From: Phytopythium helicoides | Taxonomy: Eukaryota; Oomycota; Peronosporomycetes; Pythiales; Pythiaceae | Assembly (NCBI GenBank): GCA_024867545.1 | Contig: JANFNE010000046.1 | Coordinates: 372,001 to 436,000 of the forward strand | DNA: 64,000 bases | Direction: 5' to 3' | Shown: one piece after another, positions 10,764 through 20,242 of the stretch | How positions within the stretch are numbered: the first letter of the stretch is position 1 | Layout: each line of letters opens with the position of its first letter | Notes under the pieces: generated by a model | What the model was told of the DNA's origin: nothing | Databases searched by the model: none | The model's input: the letters and a program-made list of their open reading frames with translations, nothing else | Program-made: the position numbers and the translations under genes

Positions 10764-11275
10764 CTCCGCCGAACGAGGTTCGCTCGAAGCGGTCGGTCTG
10801 AAACTGAGCGAGTCGTGTGCCCCCGAGTCCCGACAAGCAAGGAGTCTCGTGCAAAGACGGGCTGAGCGAGCTGCGATCGCGCTCGCACACGCAGAGACAT
10901 GCGTTGAAGTTGCTCGCGTCAGCGCTGATGCGTGGCTGATGCGATGACTTCGATGGCCACCGATCACCACACTTTCCGCTGAGCAGGTCGAGTCTGAGGA
11001 TTAGCGCGCTTCCTACATGTATGCGAATTCAAATCCAAATTGCCAATGCCGATCGCCCGCATCTGTGTGCTGTGTGCTGCGCCTCCACTCCCTGAACCAG
11101 ACATCCGCCGACAGCATCATGCCAGCATGCGCGAAAGTCAGTCGGGGTTGTCAACTTCAACATGTCAGGTGAACGGTACAAAATTGATGCGGATCGTGTT
11201 TTTCTTTTTGCCGATCCAAGCTAATTGTCAATGCCCTCAACATACTCGCAATCGCGAATACCACTCGCCACGACT
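10764..11275. other. Spacer between array genes 5 and 6, identical in both repeat arms
   Basis: 512 bases, matched base for base by eye at 17,553-18,064 on the opposite strand. It contains TACATGTA at 11,014-11,021, about 250 bases upstream of the gene 5 ATG, and GTCAACTTCAACATG at 11,150-11,164. Both resemble short motifs I recall as recurrent in oomycete promoters. No coding gene recognised. Confidence 0.6.
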
Positions 11276-12997
11276 CTAAGCGCGCGGGAGGCTCTCGTAG
11301 CCGGCACGGCGCTTGCGCTGGATCACAACCACCGCCGCAGCGACGGCTCCCACAACAACCACAACGCCAGCCGTGATGCCAATCGTGTGGCTCGAGCTCG
11401 ACGTCGTAGCAGCCACAGCGCGCGTGCTGTCAAGCTCGCTCCAGCCGTCGAGGCACTTGGTCGTCGCCACCTTCTTGAACCACTTGGCACTCGGACGAGG
11501 AATGCGGGCGAGGTCCGTCGGCTTCGGCTCGTAGAAATCCGGCTTCCCCGCGTCTGACGTGAAGTTCACGTAGTACATTCCGAAGCGAGGGCCGTACGAA
11601 CCCCATTCGTAGTTATCGAGGAAGGACCACGCGGTGTAGCCGATGACGGGGATCTTCTCCTCCACGACGGCCTTGTAGACCTGCTCGACGAAGAGCTTGA
11701 AGTACTTGAGCTGGTCCATGTTCTCAATCTCGTCATTGCCGCACCAGCCGTTCTCCGTCAGCAGGATGTCGACGGCTGGGTTGTGGCCGTGGATGTATTT
11801 GATCATGTCAAGGTATCCGGGAGGGTAGCCTGTGAACCACTGGCAATAGTTGTTTCCGAACTTGTCGACCTTGCCTTGCATCGATCCCGGCACCAAATGC
11901 GTTGCGTCAATGCCCTTGTCAGTTTCCCAGCCAGGAGTCAGGGTTGCGCACGGTGTATTGGAGGATGGAGAGTCGCAGTCCGTGACAGCATTCGAGCCAT
12001 AATGGTTGAGCATGAAGAGGTCGTACGATCCCTTGAGCAGCGCCGACTCCTCAGCAGTGAACTTAGGGATGCGGTCACCGGCAATCTCTCGCATGATTGG
12101 AGGGTAGTCGCCAGTGACAATCGGTTCCAGGAACCAGCCCATGTCGAAGTCGAGGCCCCGCTGGGCAGCAGCCACGTCCTTGGGGTTCGAAGCATCAAGC
12201 GGGTAGTAGTACTGCGATACAAGAACGATACCGATGCGGGCCTTGTCGTTGATGACTCTCTGCGACTTGAGCTCGCGGAACCGCTGCACCGACTTGGCGT
12301 GCGATACAAGCAGGTTGGTAGATGCAACGTACGCTTGGGTGTCTGAACCCGAGAACCCAGGAGCGTGGCGACCGACAGCGTATCCGAGGTTCACAATCGA
12401 CCACGGCTCGTTGAAGGTCGTCCACAGGTCAATCTTGTGACCGAACTCGTTGAACACGAGGTCCGAGTACTCGACAAAGTGCTCCTGGATCTCCGCGTTC
12501 AACCACCCAGGAGGGTCGAGCTGCGTCTGAAGCTCCGACGGCAGGTCCCAGTGGTACAGCGTCAGGATCGGAACGATGCCGTTCGCCTTGAGCTCGTCCA
12601 CCACCGAGTGGTAGAACGCAACACCCTCCGGGTTCACCTTCATGCGGCGAGTGGCGGCATCCCAGTTCATGATGCGCGACCAGGAGATGGAGAAGCGGAA
12701 CGACTGTAGACCCGTCTCCTTCATGAGCTGGATGTCGCTCTTGTAGCGGTGGTAGAAGTCATCCGCGACGTTGGCGCAGAGATATCCCTCCTTCTCGCGG
12801 CAGAAGTCGTCCCAGATGCTTGGCGTGCGTCCTCCCTCCTTGACGGCTCCCTCGACCTGGTAAGCAGCCGTGGCCGAGCCGAACATGAAGTCGTCTGGGA
12901 AGCATCGGGGCTCGGCAGCGTGAACTGAGGAGGAGGTGGTGGCGAGCAGCGCCGTGGTGGCGGCCGCGAGCGCAGCGACGTAGGCAGCGATCCTCAT
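11276..12997 (-). CDS. GH1 beta-glucosidase, membrane-anchored (array gene 6)
   Basis: 573 residues. Signal peptide 1-28, mature start AEPRCFPDDFMFG, acid/base Glu 197, nucleophile Glu 415. The helix near 541-560 is followed by QRKRRAGYESLPRA with a YESL sorting motif. Residues 1-197 and 410-573 are nearly identical to array gene 8, but residues about 198-409 differ at dozens of positions without any indel. In that patch this gene reads like array gene 3 ([20 protein letters not shown]). The promoter is not conserved with gene 8 beyond short blocks. Confidence 0.95.
   Translation of the reverse strand: MRIAAYVAALAAATTALLATTSSSVHAAEPRCFPDDFMFGSATAAYQVEGAVKEGGRTPSIWDDFCREKEGYLCANVADDFYHRYKSDIQLMKETGLQSFRFSISWSRIMNWDAATRRMKVNPEGVAFYHSVVDELKANGIVPILTLYHWDLPSELQTQLDPPGWLNAEIQEHFVEYSDLVFNEFGHKIDLWTTFNEPWSIVNLGYAVGRHAPGFSGSDTQAYVASTNLLVSHAKSVQRFRELKSQRVINDKARIGIVLVSQYYYPLDASNPKDVAAAQRGLDFDMGWFLEPIVTGDYPPIMREIAGDRIPKFTAEESALLKGSYDLFMLNHYGSNAVTDCDSPSSNTPCATLTPGWETDKGIDATHLVPGSMQGKVDKFGNNYCQWFTGYPPGYLDMIKYIHGHNPAVDILLTENGWCGNDEIENMDQLKYFKLFVEQVYKAVVEEKIPVIGYTAWSFLDNYEWGSYGPRFGMYYVNFTSDAGKPDFYEPKPTDLARIPRPSAKWFKKVATTKCLDGWSELDSTRAVAATTSSSSHTIGITAGVVVVVGAVAAAVVVIQRKRRAGYESLPRA
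11767..12406. other. Diverged patch within the inverted repeat (left copy)
   Basis: Codes for residues about 198-410 of gene 6, between the acid/base and nucleophile motifs. The flanks match the right arm almost perfectly, but this stretch has many nonsynonymous and synonymous differences from 16,422-17,061 while keeping exactly the same length. Confidence 0.85.
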
Positions 12998-13497
12998 CTG
13001 CGGTGATCTGGTCTGCTGGGTCGACTTGGGCCTTGCGAACGTCGTCGAGCGAGTAGGAGACTGAGGGAGAACTTGCTCGCGCGTCCTGCAAGCAGCCCAA
13101 GGGCTGGATCACAATGCTGGGTGAGCCATCACTGTCGTCGTGGATGCAGCGCGCCGCGCTTACGTCGCTCCAGCACGACGTAAGCAGGAGTTGCACCGCG
13201 GAGTTGCATGCTCTTGCTAGAAACAGGTCTGCTTCAGACTTTGCCGCATGGGTGGCCATCAGCGCATGGCCAGGTCGCAACGTGCCGTCGGCAATCAGCG
13301 TGGCGTGGATGCACCTTGGCAATGACGTTGATGGACGTAGCGGCGGCGATGTTGCACAACCACGCATTGAAGATGGTGCCACCAGATGGGATGGCCAAGT
13401 CTCAGTCACTTGAGACCTTCGAACCTCGACGTGAGCGGTGAGGTGGTATCCGACTTCTCGGTGGCTCATTGCCTCCTAGGCCGGGTTTCCAGCAGCC
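12998..13497. other. Divergent promoter region of array genes 6 and 7 (inverted-repeat spacer, left part)
   Basis: 500 bases. In the gene 6 direction it shares short blocks with the gene 8 promoter, including CGACGTAAGC (reverse strand of 13,158-13,167) and CTGCATCCACGACG, but is otherwise different. This suggests homologous promoters that have diverged while the coding sequences stayed alike. No gene recognised. Confidence 0.5.
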
Positions 13498-15288
13498 ATG
13501 GCGCCGCGGATCTCCAGCAGACTCAAGCAGCTAGGGGCCGTCGCCGTCGTGGCGATATCAACGCTTCTACCTTTTGCTGCAGCAATCCAGGAGCGATGCT
13601 TCCCGAGCGACTTCATGTTCGGTGCGGCCACTGCGGCGCCGCAAGTCGAGGGTGCGTGGAACGAGTCGGGGCGCACGCCAAGCATCTGGGACGACTTCTG
13701 CCGAGAGCGACCGGAACTCAAGTGCGCGAATGTCGCCGACGACTTCTACCACCGCTACAAGAGCGACATCCAGCTCATGAAGGACATGGGGCTCCAGTCG
13801 TTCCGCCTCTCCATCTCGTGGTCGCGCATCATGAACTGGAACGCTACCGTGCGCCAGATGGAGGTCAACCCCCAGGGTCTCGCGTTCTACCACTCGCTCA
13901 TGGATGAGCTCAAGGCTAACAACATCGAACCCATTCTCACGATCTACCATTGGGACCTGCCGTCCGAGCTCCAGACCGAGCTCACTCCTCCAGGCTGGCT
14001 CAACCGAAACATCGGCGTGCACTTCTCTCGTTTTGCAGCGCTGCTCTTCCGTGAGTTTGGCTCCCAGGTCAAGTACTGGACGACATTCAACGAGCCATTC
14101 TCGTTCGTTGGTATGGGTTATGGCACCGGCATCCACGCACCTGGCTATCGTGGCTCCGAGACGGACGCGTACGTGGTTTCCCACCACGCTCTGGTGGCGC
14201 ATGGTCGCGCTGTGAAGACCTTCCGCGCACTCCGAGACCAGGGTATCGTGCGTAGTGATGCTCGCATTGGGATGGTGCTGGTTTCGCAGTTCTACTACCC
14301 GCTAGATCCGAGCAACCCGAAGGACGTTGCTGCAGCTCAGCGCGGACTCGAGTTCGACTTTGGCTGGTTTCTGGAGCCGATGCTCACGGGAGACTTCCCA
14401 GCTGTGATGCGTGAGCGCGCGGGGGACAAGCTCCCGCGTTTCACGGAGCAAGAGACGGCGATGATCAAGGGCTCGTACGACATCCTAATGATGAATCATT
14501 ATGCGTCTCGCCGCGTGCAAGACTGTGATGCTCCGGGCTCGCGCGTGAATTGCTCGAGTTTGTCGCCTGGTTGGGAATCTGACAAGGGCCTTGATGACAC
14601 GCATATCGTTCCGGGATCACATGTTGGGCAACCCGATCGGTACGGAAATATCTACTGCGAGCAGGACACGGCATACCCTCCTGGCTACCTCGAAATGATC
14701 AAGTGGGTCCATTCCAAGGATCCCAGCGCCGACATCCTGCTTACGGAGAACGGCTGGTGCGGCTCTGACGATATCGAGAACGCCGAGCAGCTCGCAGTTT
14801 ATCAGTCGTTCTTGGAGCAAGTCTACATCGCCGTCGTGGAGGAGAAAATCCCCGTCATTGGATACACAGCGTGGTCTCTACTTGACAATTTCGAATGGGG
14901 CTACTACAGCACTCGCTTCGGGTTGTTCTACGTGAACTTCCCTCCTGAGGCCGGCAGCAAGAACGGATACACACCTCGCGCTGAAGATCTTGCTCGTGTG
15001 CCGCGACCTGCAGCCAAGTGGTTCTCGCAGTTAGCCAAGACCAAGTGTCTGCCTCCGACAGGCGGATGGCTGGCAAACGATGCTTCCCCGGTCATTGCCT
15101 CGGCGTCGGCGCTCACGCCGGTTGGTCCCCCGTCAGCATCGAAAACTACTGAGGTGCAATTCAACTGGGGAGCTCCAATTGCAGTAGCTGGGCTTGCCTT
15201 CGCTGGAGTCCTGATTGCCAAGTTTGTCGGCAAGAACTCACGTTCGACTTCTATCGGATCGCCACAAGAAACCTCTCCGCTGCTTTGA
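13498..15288 (+). CDS. GH1 beta-glucosidase, membrane-anchored, dileucine-tail type (array gene 7, in the spacer)
   Basis: 596 residues. Signal-anchor-like start with signal peptide to about residue 30, then QERCFPSDFMFG. Acid/base Glu 199, nucleophile Glu 417. The usual AAYQVEGA at the glycone pocket is AAPQVEGAW here, with Pro replacing Tyr just before the conserved Gln. Other changes include PPEAGSKNGYTPRAEDLARV in place of the [12 protein letters not shown] type segment. The linker is Ser/Pro-rich, the helix about residues 560-578, and the tail ends SPQETSPLL with an ETSPLL dileucine signal. It is single-copy at the centre of the inverted duplication and among the more divergent members. 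Confidence 0.95.
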   Translation: MAPRISSRLKQLGAVAVVAISTLLPFAAAIQERCFPSDFMFGAATAAPQVEGAWNESGRTPSIWDDFCRERPELKCANVADDFYHRYKSDIQLMKDMGLQSFRLSISWSRIMNWNATVRQMEVNPQGLAFYHSLMDELKANNIEPILTIYHWDLPSELQTELTPPGWLNRNIGVHFSRFAALLFREFGSQVKYWTTFNEPFSFVGMGYGTGIHAPGYRGSETDAYVVSHHALVAHGRAVKTFRALRDQGIVRSDARIGMVLVSQFYYPLDPSNPKDVAAAQRGLEFDFGWFLEPMLTGDFPAVMRERAGDKLPRFTEQETAMIKGSYDILMMNHYASRRVQDCDAPGSRVNCSSLSPGWESDKGLDDTHIVPGSHVGQPDRYGNIYCEQDTAYPPGYLEMIKWVHSKDPSADILLTENGWCGSDDIENAEQLAVYQSFLEQVYIAVVEEKIPVIGYTAWSLLDNFEWGYYSTRFGLFYVNFPPEAGSKNGYTPRAEDLARVPRPAAKWFSQLAKTKCLPPTGGWLANDASPVIASASALTPVGPPSASKTTEVQFNWGAPIAVAGLAFAGVLIAKFVGKNSRSTSIGSPQETSPLL

Positions 15289-15830
15289 ACTGGGAACGAG
15301 GAGACTGCTGCATTCCCATGAGCATGAGCGCTGCCCTCGTATCATAGCATCTACTTCATTTTATTGCATTCACAGACAGTAAAAGCGCAATTTGTCCGTG
15401 AGATTCGTCATGAGCACGCAGCTCCACACGCCATCAGCAATGATGCGTGGCGTTCACGAGCGCTGGCGGCTCGGAAATCAGCGGGCGTCCAACTTTGAAT
15501 TTCAACCCTGCCTGGTCTTCCCCCAGTCAGATCCGAGGTGCATCCACGCACCAATCATGTGCTTGAAGAAGCCACGTCGCACTTGCTAAGAGTATGGAGA
15601 GGTCTCTCCGAGAGACCAACTGCAGACCTCGCCATCCCCGGCTATGAATGAATGAGCAAAGCGGAGCTCCACTATCATGGAGCTTATGTAGTCCTGCCTC
15701 GACGTAAGCAAGCTCCCTCTCTGCTGCATCCACGACGTCAGTGCTCGCCAAAGCTCGCCAACAACGGACGCGACCGGTGTAGACCCCGTCAGTTCGCAAT
15801 TCACTTGGACCGGACCAACAACCCTCGACT
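15289..15830. other. Intergenic between array genes 7 and 8 (inverted-repeat spacer, right part)
   Basis: About 540 bases holding the 3' flank of gene 7 and the promoter of gene 8. CGACGTAAGC occurs at 15,700-15,709 and CTGCATCCACGACG about 20 bases on, the two blocks also found upstream of gene 6. No gene or RNA seen. Confidence 0.5.
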
Positions 15831-17552
15831 ATGAGGATCGCCGCATACGTCGCTGCGCTCGCGGCCGCCACCACGGCGCTGCTCGCCACCACCTCCTCCT
15901 CAGTTCACGCTGCCGAGCCCCGATGCTTCCCAGACGACTTCATGTTCGGCTCGGCCACGGCTGCTTACCAGGTCGAGGGAGCCGTCAAGGAGGGAGGACG
16001 CACGCCAAGCATCTGGGACGACTTCTGCCGCGAGAAGGAGGGATATCTCTGCGCCAACGTCGCGGATGACTTCTACCACCGCTACAAGAGCGACATCCAG
16101 CTCATGAAGGAGACGGGTCTACAGTCGTTCCGCTTCTCCATCTCCTGGTCGCGCATCATGAACTGGGATGCCGCCACTCGCCGCATGAAGGTGAACCCGG
16201 AGGGTATTGCGTTCTACCACTCGGTGGTGGACGAGCTCAAGGCGAACGGCATCGTTCCGATCCTGACGCTGTACCACTGGGACCTGCCGTCGGAGCTTCA
16301 GACGCAGCTCGACCCTCCTGGGTGGTTGAACGCGGAGATCCAGGAGCACTTTGTCGAGTACTCGGACCTCGTGTTCAACGAGTTCGGTCACAAGATTGAC
16401 CTGTGGACGACCTTCAACGAGCCGCTCTCGTCGATCGGCGCTGGCTACTCCATGGGCATCCACGCTCCCGGGTACTCTGGCTCGGACACTCAGGCTTACA
16501 TCGCTTCCAAGAACCTGCTTGTATCGCACGCCAAGTCGGTGCAGCGGTTCCGCGAGCTCAAGTCGCAGAGTGTCATCAACGACAAGGCCCGCATCGGTAT
16601 CGTTCTTGTATCGCAGTACTACTACCCCCTTGATGCTTCGAATCCCAAGGACGTTGATGCTGCGGAGCGCGCGATGCAGTTCGACATGGGCTGGTTCCTT
16701 CAGCCCATTGTAAGTGGCGACTACCCTGCTGTCATGCGCGAACGTGCGGGTTCTCGCCTGCCCTCTTTCACTGCTGAGGAGTCGGCGCTGCTCAAGGGAT
16801 CGTACGACCTCTTCATGCTCAACCATTATGGCTCGAATGCTGTCACGGACTGTGACTCGGCGACCTCCACGGTGCCATGCTCGTCGCTGCTACCTGGCTG
16901 GCCGGCTGACAAGGCAGTTGATCAGACCCATCTGGTGCCAGGCTCGATGCAAGGCAAGGTCGACAGCCACGGCAACAACTACTGCAAGCAATTCACGGGT
17001 TTCCCACCTGGATACCTTGCGTACATGAAGTGGGTGCACGCGCATGACCCAACCGTCGACATCCTGCTGACGGAGAACGGCTGGTGCGGCAATGACGAGA
17101 TTGAGAACATGGACCAGCTCAAGTACTTCAAGCTCTTCGTCGAGCAGGTCTACAAAGCCGTCGTGGAGGAGAAGATCCCCGTCATCGGCTACACCGCGTG
17201 GTCCTTCCTCGATAACTACGAATGGGGTTCGTACGGCCCTCGCTTCGGAATGTACTACGTGAACTTCACGTCAGACGCGGGGAAGCCGGATTTCTACGAG
17301 CCGAAGCCGACGGACCTCGCCCGCATTCCTCGTCCGAGTGCCAAGTGGTTCAAGAAGGTGGCGACGACCAAGTGCCTCGACGGCTGGAGCGAGCTTGACA
17401 GCACGCGCGCTGTGGCTGCTACGACGTCGAGCTCGAGCCACACGATTGGCATCACGGCTGGCGTTGTGGTTGTTGTGGGAGCCGTCGCTGCGGCGGTGGT
17501 TGTGATCCAGCGCAAGCGCCGTGCCGGCTACGAGAGCCTCCCGCGCGCTTAG
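15831..17552 (+). CDS. GH1 beta-glucosidase, membrane-anchored (array gene 8)
   Basis: 573 residues, exactly the length of array gene 6. Signal peptide 1-28, acid/base Glu 197, nucleophile Glu 415, YESL tail. The central patch differs from gene 6 and instead resembles array gene 1 in places: AMQFDMGWFLQPIVSGDYPA and VMRERAGSRLPSF compare with [19 protein letters not shown] and [13 protein letters not shown]. So genes 6 and 8 share both ends but took the centre of the active-site region from different lineages. This should alter substrate-binding loops while keeping catalytic residues. Confidence 0.95.
   Translation: MRIAAYVAALAAATTALLATTSSSVHAAEPRCFPDDFMFGSATAAYQVEGAVKEGGRTPSIWDDFCREKEGYLCANVADDFYHRYKSDIQLMKETGLQSFRFSISWSRIMNWDAATRRMKVNPEGIAFYHSVVDELKANGIVPILTLYHWDLPSELQTQLDPPGWLNAEIQEHFVEYSDLVFNEFGHKIDLWTTFNEPLSSIGAGYSMGIHAPGYSGSDTQAYIASKNLLVSHAKSVQRFRELKSQSVINDKARIGIVLVSQYYYPLDASNPKDVDAAERAMQFDMGWFLQPIVSGDYPAVMRERAGSRLPSFTAEESALLKGSYDLFMLNHYGSNAVTDCDSATSTVPCSSLLPGWPADKAVDQTHLVPGSMQGKVDSHGNNYCKQFTGFPPGYLAYMKWVHAHDPTVDILLTENGWCGNDEIENMDQLKYFKLFVEQVYKAVVEEKIPVIGYTAWSFLDNYEWGSYGPRFGMYYVNFTSDAGKPDFYEPKPTDLARIPRPSAKWFKKVATTKCLDGWSELDSTRAVAATTSSSSHTIGITAGVVVVVGAVAAAVVVIQRKRRAGYESLPRA
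16422..17061. other. Diverged patch within the inverted repeat (right copy)
   Basis: Right-hand counterpart of 11,767-12,406. Identity with the left arm resumes at the GTCGACATCCTGCTGACGG segment near 17,056, just before the nucleophile codon. Confidence 0.85.
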
Positions 17553-18064
17553 AGTCGTGGCGAGTGGTATTCGCGATTGCGAGTATGTTGAGGGCATTGA
17601 CAATTAGCTTGGATCGGCAAAAAGAAAAACACGATCCGCATCAATTTTGTACCGTTCACCTGACATGTTGAAGTTGACAACCCCGACTGACTTTCGCGCA
17701 TGCTGGCATGATGCTGTCGGCGGATGTCTGGTTCAGGGAGTGGAGGCGCAGCACACAGCACACAGATGCGGGCGATCGGCATTGGCAATTTGGATTTGAA
17801 TTCGCATACATGTAGGAAGCGCGCTAATCCTCAGACTCGACCTGCTCAGCGGAAAGTGTGGTGATCGGTGGCCATCGAAGTCATCGCATCAGCCACGCAT
17901 CAGCGCTGACGCGAGCAACTTCAACGCATGTCTCTGCGTGTGCGAGCGCGATCGCAGCTCGCTCAGCCCGTCTTTGCACGAGACTCCTTGCTTGTCGGGA
18001 CTCGGGGGCACACGACTCGCTCAGTTTCAGACCGACCGCTTCGAGCGAACCTCGTTCGGCGGAG
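17553..18064. other. Spacer between array genes 8 and 9, copy of 10,764-11,275
   Basis: 512 bases, reverse complement of the left-arm spacer, with TACATGTA at 17,807-17,814 and the reverse of the CAACTTCAAC motif at about 17,664-17,678. The frame of gene 9 is open upstream to 17,858 but reads like the same non-GH1 leader rejected for gene 5. Confidence 0.6.
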
Positions 18065-19873
18065 ATGGTAGCTCGAGCTCTTTGCGCTGCCGCTTTCGCG
18101 GTCTTCAGCCTCGGGACTTTGGTGGCGTTGGGCGCTCCGGAGACTGCTACGGCTGCCAGCAAGTCGTCCCTGTCCAAGTGTTTTCCCGATGACTTCATGT
18201 TCGGCTCAGCGACAGCGGCGTACCAGGTCGAGGGAGCCGTTAGGGAAGGAGGACGCACGCCAAGCATTTGGGACGACTACTGCCGTGAGCAACCTGGCGT
18301 GATGTGTGCGAACGTCGCGGATGACTTCTACCACCGCTACAAGAGCGACGTCCAGCTCATGAAGGAGACGGGTCTGCAGTCGTTCCGCTTTTCCATCTCG
18401 TGGTCGCGCGTAATGAACTGGGACCCTGAAACGCGTCGAATGAGGCCCAACCCTGAAGGCATCGCGTTCTATCATTCGCTGATCGACGAAATGCTGCAAA
18501 GCAACATCCAGCCTATTCTGACGCTTTATCACTGGGACCTGCCGTCGGAGCTTCACAAGCAACTGGTGCCCCCTGGCTGGCTTAACATGGAGTTGGTTGG
18601 CCACTTTGTCGAGTACGCGACGCTCATGTTCCACGAGTTCGGCAGCAAGGTCCAGTTCTGGTCGACGTTCAACGAGCCGCTGTCGTTCATTCTTGGAGGA
18701 TACGGAAAGGGTTTCAACGCGCCAGGTTTCAGCGGCTCTCCTACATACGAGTACACCGTCTCACACACTGTTCTTGTCGCTCACGGCAAGGCGGTGAAGG
18801 TTTTTCGGGAACTTCGAGACCAGGGATCTGTTGTGCGCAGCGATGCGCGCATCAGTATCGTCCTGGTGACCAACTTTTACTACCCGCTCGACGCCTCCAA
18901 TCCACGCGATGTCGCTGCTACCGAGGTCGCAAAGCAATTTGACATGGGATGGTTCTTCTTGCCGCTCATTTCTGGGGACTACCCGAATGTAATGCGAGAG
19001 CGTGCCGGCGACCGACTTCCAGTGTTTACGGAGGAGGAAGCGGCCCTCGTGAAAGGCTCCTACGACCTTTTCATGGTCAACCATTACTACTCGCGTGCTG
19101 TTACGACGTGCGACGCTCCCGAGTCCAAATCCCCGTGTGGATCCCTCTTCCCCGGCTGGGACGCTGATCGGGCACTCGATGACACGTACATTATGCCTGG
19201 AACGATCCGAGGCAAGACTGACCGTACTGGAAACAACTACTGCGAGCATTTTACGGGATACGCGCCGGGATACCTCGACATGATGCGGTGGGTGCACGCG
19301 TACGATCCGAGCATCGACATCCTTCTGACTGAGAACGGCTGGTGTGGCAACGGCGACATCGACGACCCCGGTCAGCTCATATACTACAAGGCGTTCCTTG
19401 CGCAGACCTACACGGCTGTGGTGGACGAGAAACTACCAGTCATTGGCTACACTGCCTGGTCCCTACTTGACAATTTCGAATGGGGTTCGTTTGGTCCTCG
19501 CTTCGGGTTGTTTTTCGTCAACTTCAGCTCTCGAGCAGGTTCGCGCGACTACTACGAGCCGAAGCCGACGGATCTGGCTCGTGTTCCTCGATTGGGGGCG
19601 AAATGGTACCAGAAGCTGGCGACGACGAAGTGCCTTGAAGGCTGGGAATACGATGAGGAAGCGTTCGTCGAGAGCAATGCAGAAGCTGATGCCGCCATTG
19701 TCCAAGAAACCGGTGCTGAGGCATCGTTGCAAGTCGAGTCAAGGAGCTCTATTCCGTACTACGGCACTTGCTGGCTGCTCTCGATGGTCATGGTGGGCTG
19801 CGCCATGGTGGCTCAGCGAATGCGCTATCAGCGTCTTCGCCGTTCGATAGAGCGGATGCCGCTGTTGCAGTGA
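18065..19873 (+). CDS. GH1 beta-glucosidase, membrane-anchored, dileucine-tail type (array gene 9)
   Basis: 602 residues, one more than its mirror copy gene 5 because of an extra Ala codon in the NAEADAAIVQE linker. Same signal peptide, acid/base Glu 204, nucleophile Glu 423, and the same YQRL plus ERMPLL tail. Visible protein differences from gene 5 are Tyr for His in DDTYIMPG and Pro for Ser in RSSIPYYG. Such closeness implies very recent duplication, ongoing homogenisation, or allelic copies placed side by side. Confidence 0.95.
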   Translation: MVARALCAAAFAVFSLGTLVALGAPETATAASKSSLSKCFPDDFMFGSATAAYQVEGAVREGGRTPSIWDDYCREQPGVMCANVADDFYHRYKSDVQLMKETGLQSFRFSISWSRVMNWDPETRRMRPNPEGIAFYHSLIDEMLQSNIQPILTLYHWDLPSELHKQLVPPGWLNMELVGHFVEYATLMFHEFGSKVQFWSTFNEPLSFILGGYGKGFNAPGFSGSPTYEYTVSHTVLVAHGKAVKVFRELRDQGSVVRSDARISIVLVTNFYYPLDASNPRDVAATEVAKQFDMGWFFLPLISGDYPNVMRERAGDRLPVFTEEEAALVKGSYDLFMVNHYYSRAVTTCDAPESKSPCGSLFPGWDADRALDDTYIMPGTIRGKTDRTGNNYCEHFTGYAPGYLDMMRWVHAYDPSIDILLTENGWCGNGDIDDPGQLIYYKAFLAQTYTAVVDEKLPVIGYTAWSLLDNFEWGSFGPRFGLFFVNFSSRAGSRDYYEPKPTDLARVPRLGAKWYQKLATTKCLEGWEYDEEAFVESNAEADAAIVQETGAEASLQVESRSSIPYYGTCWLLSMVMVGCAMVAQRMRYQRLRRSIERMPLLQ

Positions 19874-20242
19874 GAGAGAAAGGAGTTGCAAGCCAGTGCT
19901 TTTTGTTTTAGTTTGTTTGGCTGTTTGGCTGTTTGTCGAATTGAGGGGAATCTTGCTTGACCAAGAGTCCGTATTCTGATGTGTTGGACTAGCATTTGTC
20001 GCCTCTCCATGAGAAGTTCCGAGCACGACACGCTCGTGGTAAGTTCGTTTTTGGTGTTCGTGCATTTCTCCAGTAGACTTTACGCTAGACATGGCAATGG
20101 ATATTCATCCTTTTCCCTGCGTGACGTATTGATTGGAACATTGGACATTGCATCAAGGAAAACTTCGAGCCAAAACTGGTGATCTGTATTGCTCTGTGCA
20201 CGTTTCACGCATCTGTATTTGACTTTCTCCGAGCAGAGTTGC
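19874..20242. other. Intergenic between convergent array genes 9 and 10, holds the outer right end of the inverted repeat
   Basis: About 370 bases. Similarity to the left arm runs to roughly 20,113; the rest is unique. No gene or RNA recognised. Confidence 0.5.

Larger units (their letters stand above)
8722..12997. repeat. Left arm of large inverted duplication (array genes 5 and 6)
   Basis: Mirrors the right arm 15,831-20,113. Corresponding coordinates sum to 28,828 through genes 6 and 5 down to the C-terminal coding region of gene 5, then to 28,831 because the right copy has one extra GCC codon. Both genes, the 512-base spacer between them and the 3' flank are copied. Only a few substitutions are visible outside one patch (11,767-12,406). 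The inner end coincides almost exactly with the start codon of gene 6. Either a recent duplication kept alike by gene conversion, or two haplotypes joined by the assembly. Confidence 0.93.
15831..20113. repeat. Right arm of large inverted duplication (array genes 8 and 9)
   Basis: Reverse complement of 8,722-12,997, carrying genes 8 and 9 with their spacer and the 3' flank of gene 9. Identity starts at the ATG of gene 8 (two substitutions within the first 15 bases) and fades beyond about 20,113. See the left-arm entry for coordinate arithmetic. Confidence 0.93.
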
